Shown here: one piece after another, positions 5,894-7,125 of the stretch
Layout of the letters: every line of letters begins with the position of its first letter
Numbering within the stretch: the first letter of the stretch is position 1
DNA from: JACDBD01 sp050743385
Lineage (GTDB): Bacteria > Actinomycetota > Acidimicrobiia > IMCC26256 > JACDBD01
Direction: 5' to 3'
NCBI GenBank assembly: GCA_050743385.1
Contig: JBOGFJ010000268.1
Span: forward strand, 1-7,125
Length of the DNA stretch: 7,125 bases
Translations under genes and position numbers: made by a program
The notes under the pieces: generated by a model
The model's input: the letters and a program-made list of their open reading frames with translations, nothing else
What the model was told of the DNA's origin: nothing
The model's database searches: none

Positions 5894-7125
5894 TCACGCG
5901 CTCCTGAGCGGCTTGGTCAGCTCGTGCAGCGCGTCGGTGAGACGACCCGGTAGCGCGGACGGGTCGGGAAACGTGTCGGGGCAGGCGACGACGCCGAACC
6001 AGAGCGTGTCGAGATAGCTCTGCACGGTGATGTTGAGGCCGGTGCCGACACCGAGGGGACCGATGGGATAGGCGGCCTCCATGCGCGCCCCGGCGCAGTA
6101 CAGCGGGAAGGCAGGACCGGGGAAGTTCGACACGATGAGGTTGCACACGGGGGGTATCCGGGCCAGCAGATTCAGCCGCGACTCGAGTCGACCCATCGCC
6201 GCGAGCACGGGGTCGGGGTCAAGGCTGCGAGTCGGGAGACGGTGTCGGGGCCGAGGATGCGGTCTTGCTGCTTGGCGGCGCGGGTGCCGGCGGCGATCGT
6301 CTGGAGCCTGGTGATCGGGTCGTCGATGGTGGTGGCGAGGTCGACCAGCATCGCCGAGAGCCGGTTTCCCATGGTCCCTCGTTCGTCCTCGGTGCGTACC
6401 GAGACGGGAACGCCGGCCACCAACGGCTCCTGCGGGTGACCGCCGTGGTCTTCGAGTTGGCCGCGCACCGCCCCCGCGCAGAGCGCCAGGATCACGTCGT
6501 TGACGGTGACCCCCGCCGAGTCCTTGATGTCCTTCACGTCGTCGAGGGCGATCTGGGTGAAGGCGACGTGGCGGCGGCCGGTGAGCTGCCCGTTGCAGCA
6601 CGTGCGCGGAGCATCGAAGGGCGCCGGCGGTCGGCTCGTCTCCGGTTGCCGGTTGTGGCGCCAGAGCCGCAGTGCCGCCGACGCGGTGCGGGCCAGGCCG
6701 GTAGCGGTGGCGACGGGCTGTCGCAGCAACTCCCAGGCCGCATCTCGCGCGGCCGCGAAGCCCGAGGGCACCGGGTCGGGCTCCCACGGCGGTTCGCCCG
6801 TCGTGACCGGCTCGGGCTCGGGCTCGGGTTCGGGATCGAGCAGATTGGCCGTGAGCTCGGCGCCCGAGACGCCGTCGATCGCAGCGTGGTGCAGCTTGGT
6901 CACCGCCCCGACCCTGCCGCCGTCGAGCCCGTCGACCACGTGCATCTCCCACAGCGGTCGGGCGCGGTCGAGCGGCCGGCTGATCACCTCGGCGGTGAAC
7001 TCCTCCAACTCGCGCGGCCCGCCCGGCGCCGGGAGGGTGGCGCGGTGCAGGTGGTCATCGAGCTCGAAGTTCGGATCGTCGACCCAGACCGGGCGGTGCA
7101 TGTGGCCGGGCATCTGCACCAGACG
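5894..7125 (-). pseudogene. Wax ester synthase/diacylglycerol acyltransferase (WS/DGAT), frame-disrupted and 5' partial
   Basis: Two overlapping minus-strand frames make one WS/DGAT. From 7125 to about 6208 (306 residues) the frame holds RPLWEMHVVDGL (57-68), the acyltransferase motif HHAAIDG (79-85, catalytic H80), CCNGQLTGRR, TVNDVILA and MGNRLSAMLVDL. The continuation lies in the next frame, from 6208 to the stop at 5896-5894 (104 residues), with NLIVSNFPGP, AYPIGPL, GLNITVQSYLDTLWFG and a helical C-terminus. Joining them at PTP/VLAAMGRLESRLN restores the family pattern, total about 410 residues; some 55 N-terminal residues lie beyond the window. One base is missing relative to an intact gene, close to two GGGG runs at 6209-6218. 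The enzyme would esterify long-chain alcohols or diacylglycerol with acyl-CoA to make storage lipid, acting at the membrane or lipid-droplet surface. As read, translation stops at 6172 without the C-terminal domain, so it is either a pseudogene or a sequencing error. Confidence 0.88.
6809..6838 (-). repeat. Hexanucleotide repeat encoding a Pro-Glu tract in WS/DGAT
   Basis: Five GGNTCG units on the plus strand, three of them exact GGCTCG, encode DPEPEPEPEP on the minus strand. They fall just after the HHAAIDG helix, where family members carry a variable linker. Such repeats can change length by slippage in multiples of two residues without loss of frame. Confidence 0.7.

Noticed and set aside
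6200..6225. Programmed -1 frameshift in WS/DGAT
   Set aside because: No X-XXY-YYZ slippery heptamer is visible at the required point, and programmed shifting is not known for this family. A plain indel is simpler.
1..7125. CRISPR array, tRNA, rRNA, insertion sequence, prophage or toxin-antitoxin module
   Set aside because: No spaced direct repeats, no cloverleaf-like or rRNA sequence and no transposase or integrase motif were seen. The only tandem repeats are coding (918-1016 and 6809-6838).

Overview
The window is GC-rich throughout (near 70% by eye). Its protein families are typical of lipid-rich Actinobacteria: a wax ester synthase/diacylglycerol acyltransferase (WS/DGAT), a P450 paired with a [3Fe-4S] ferredoxin, an SRPBCC protein of mycobacterial type and a class B penicillin-binding protein. 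A high-GC actinobacterium, possibly Acidimicrobiia, is likely; the class is inference from gene content.

Layout. 2-310 (+) is the C-terminus of a penicillin-binding protein with its KTG box. 320-588 (-) is a broken SRPBCC gene whose N- and C-terminal parts survive in different frames with the middle missing. 668-1453 (+) is an unrecognised membrane protein with two N-terminal helices and a three-unit 11-residue repeat. 1495-3189 (+) is the most unusual gene, one polypeptide joining a HAD phosphatase, a HerA/DUF87-like P-loop ATPase and a conserved-looking C-terminal module. 4619-3199 (-) is a ferredoxin-P450 operon with a 4-base ATGA overlap. 4707-5816 (+) is an endonuclease/exonuclease/phosphatase-family protein, divergent from the ferredoxin across an 87-base intergenic region. 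5828-5878 holds a perfect 14-bp inverted repeat between convergent genes. 7125-5894 (-) is a WS/DGAT gene that runs off the window and carries a one-base frame disruption.

How the genes relate. The ferredoxin and P450 clearly work together: the ferredoxin delivers electrons to the heme. Placing them near WS/DGAT suggests lipid or hydrophobic-substrate metabolism, but they share no transcript with it. The other genes look like single units on alternating strands, with short convergent gaps (9 bases at 311-319 and at 3190-3198). I see no tRNA, rRNA, insertion sequence, CRISPR array or phage gene. The least understood parts are the HAD-ATPase fusion, the 11-residue repeat protein and the 5828-5888 hairpin. 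The two damaged genes deserve a check against raw reads.
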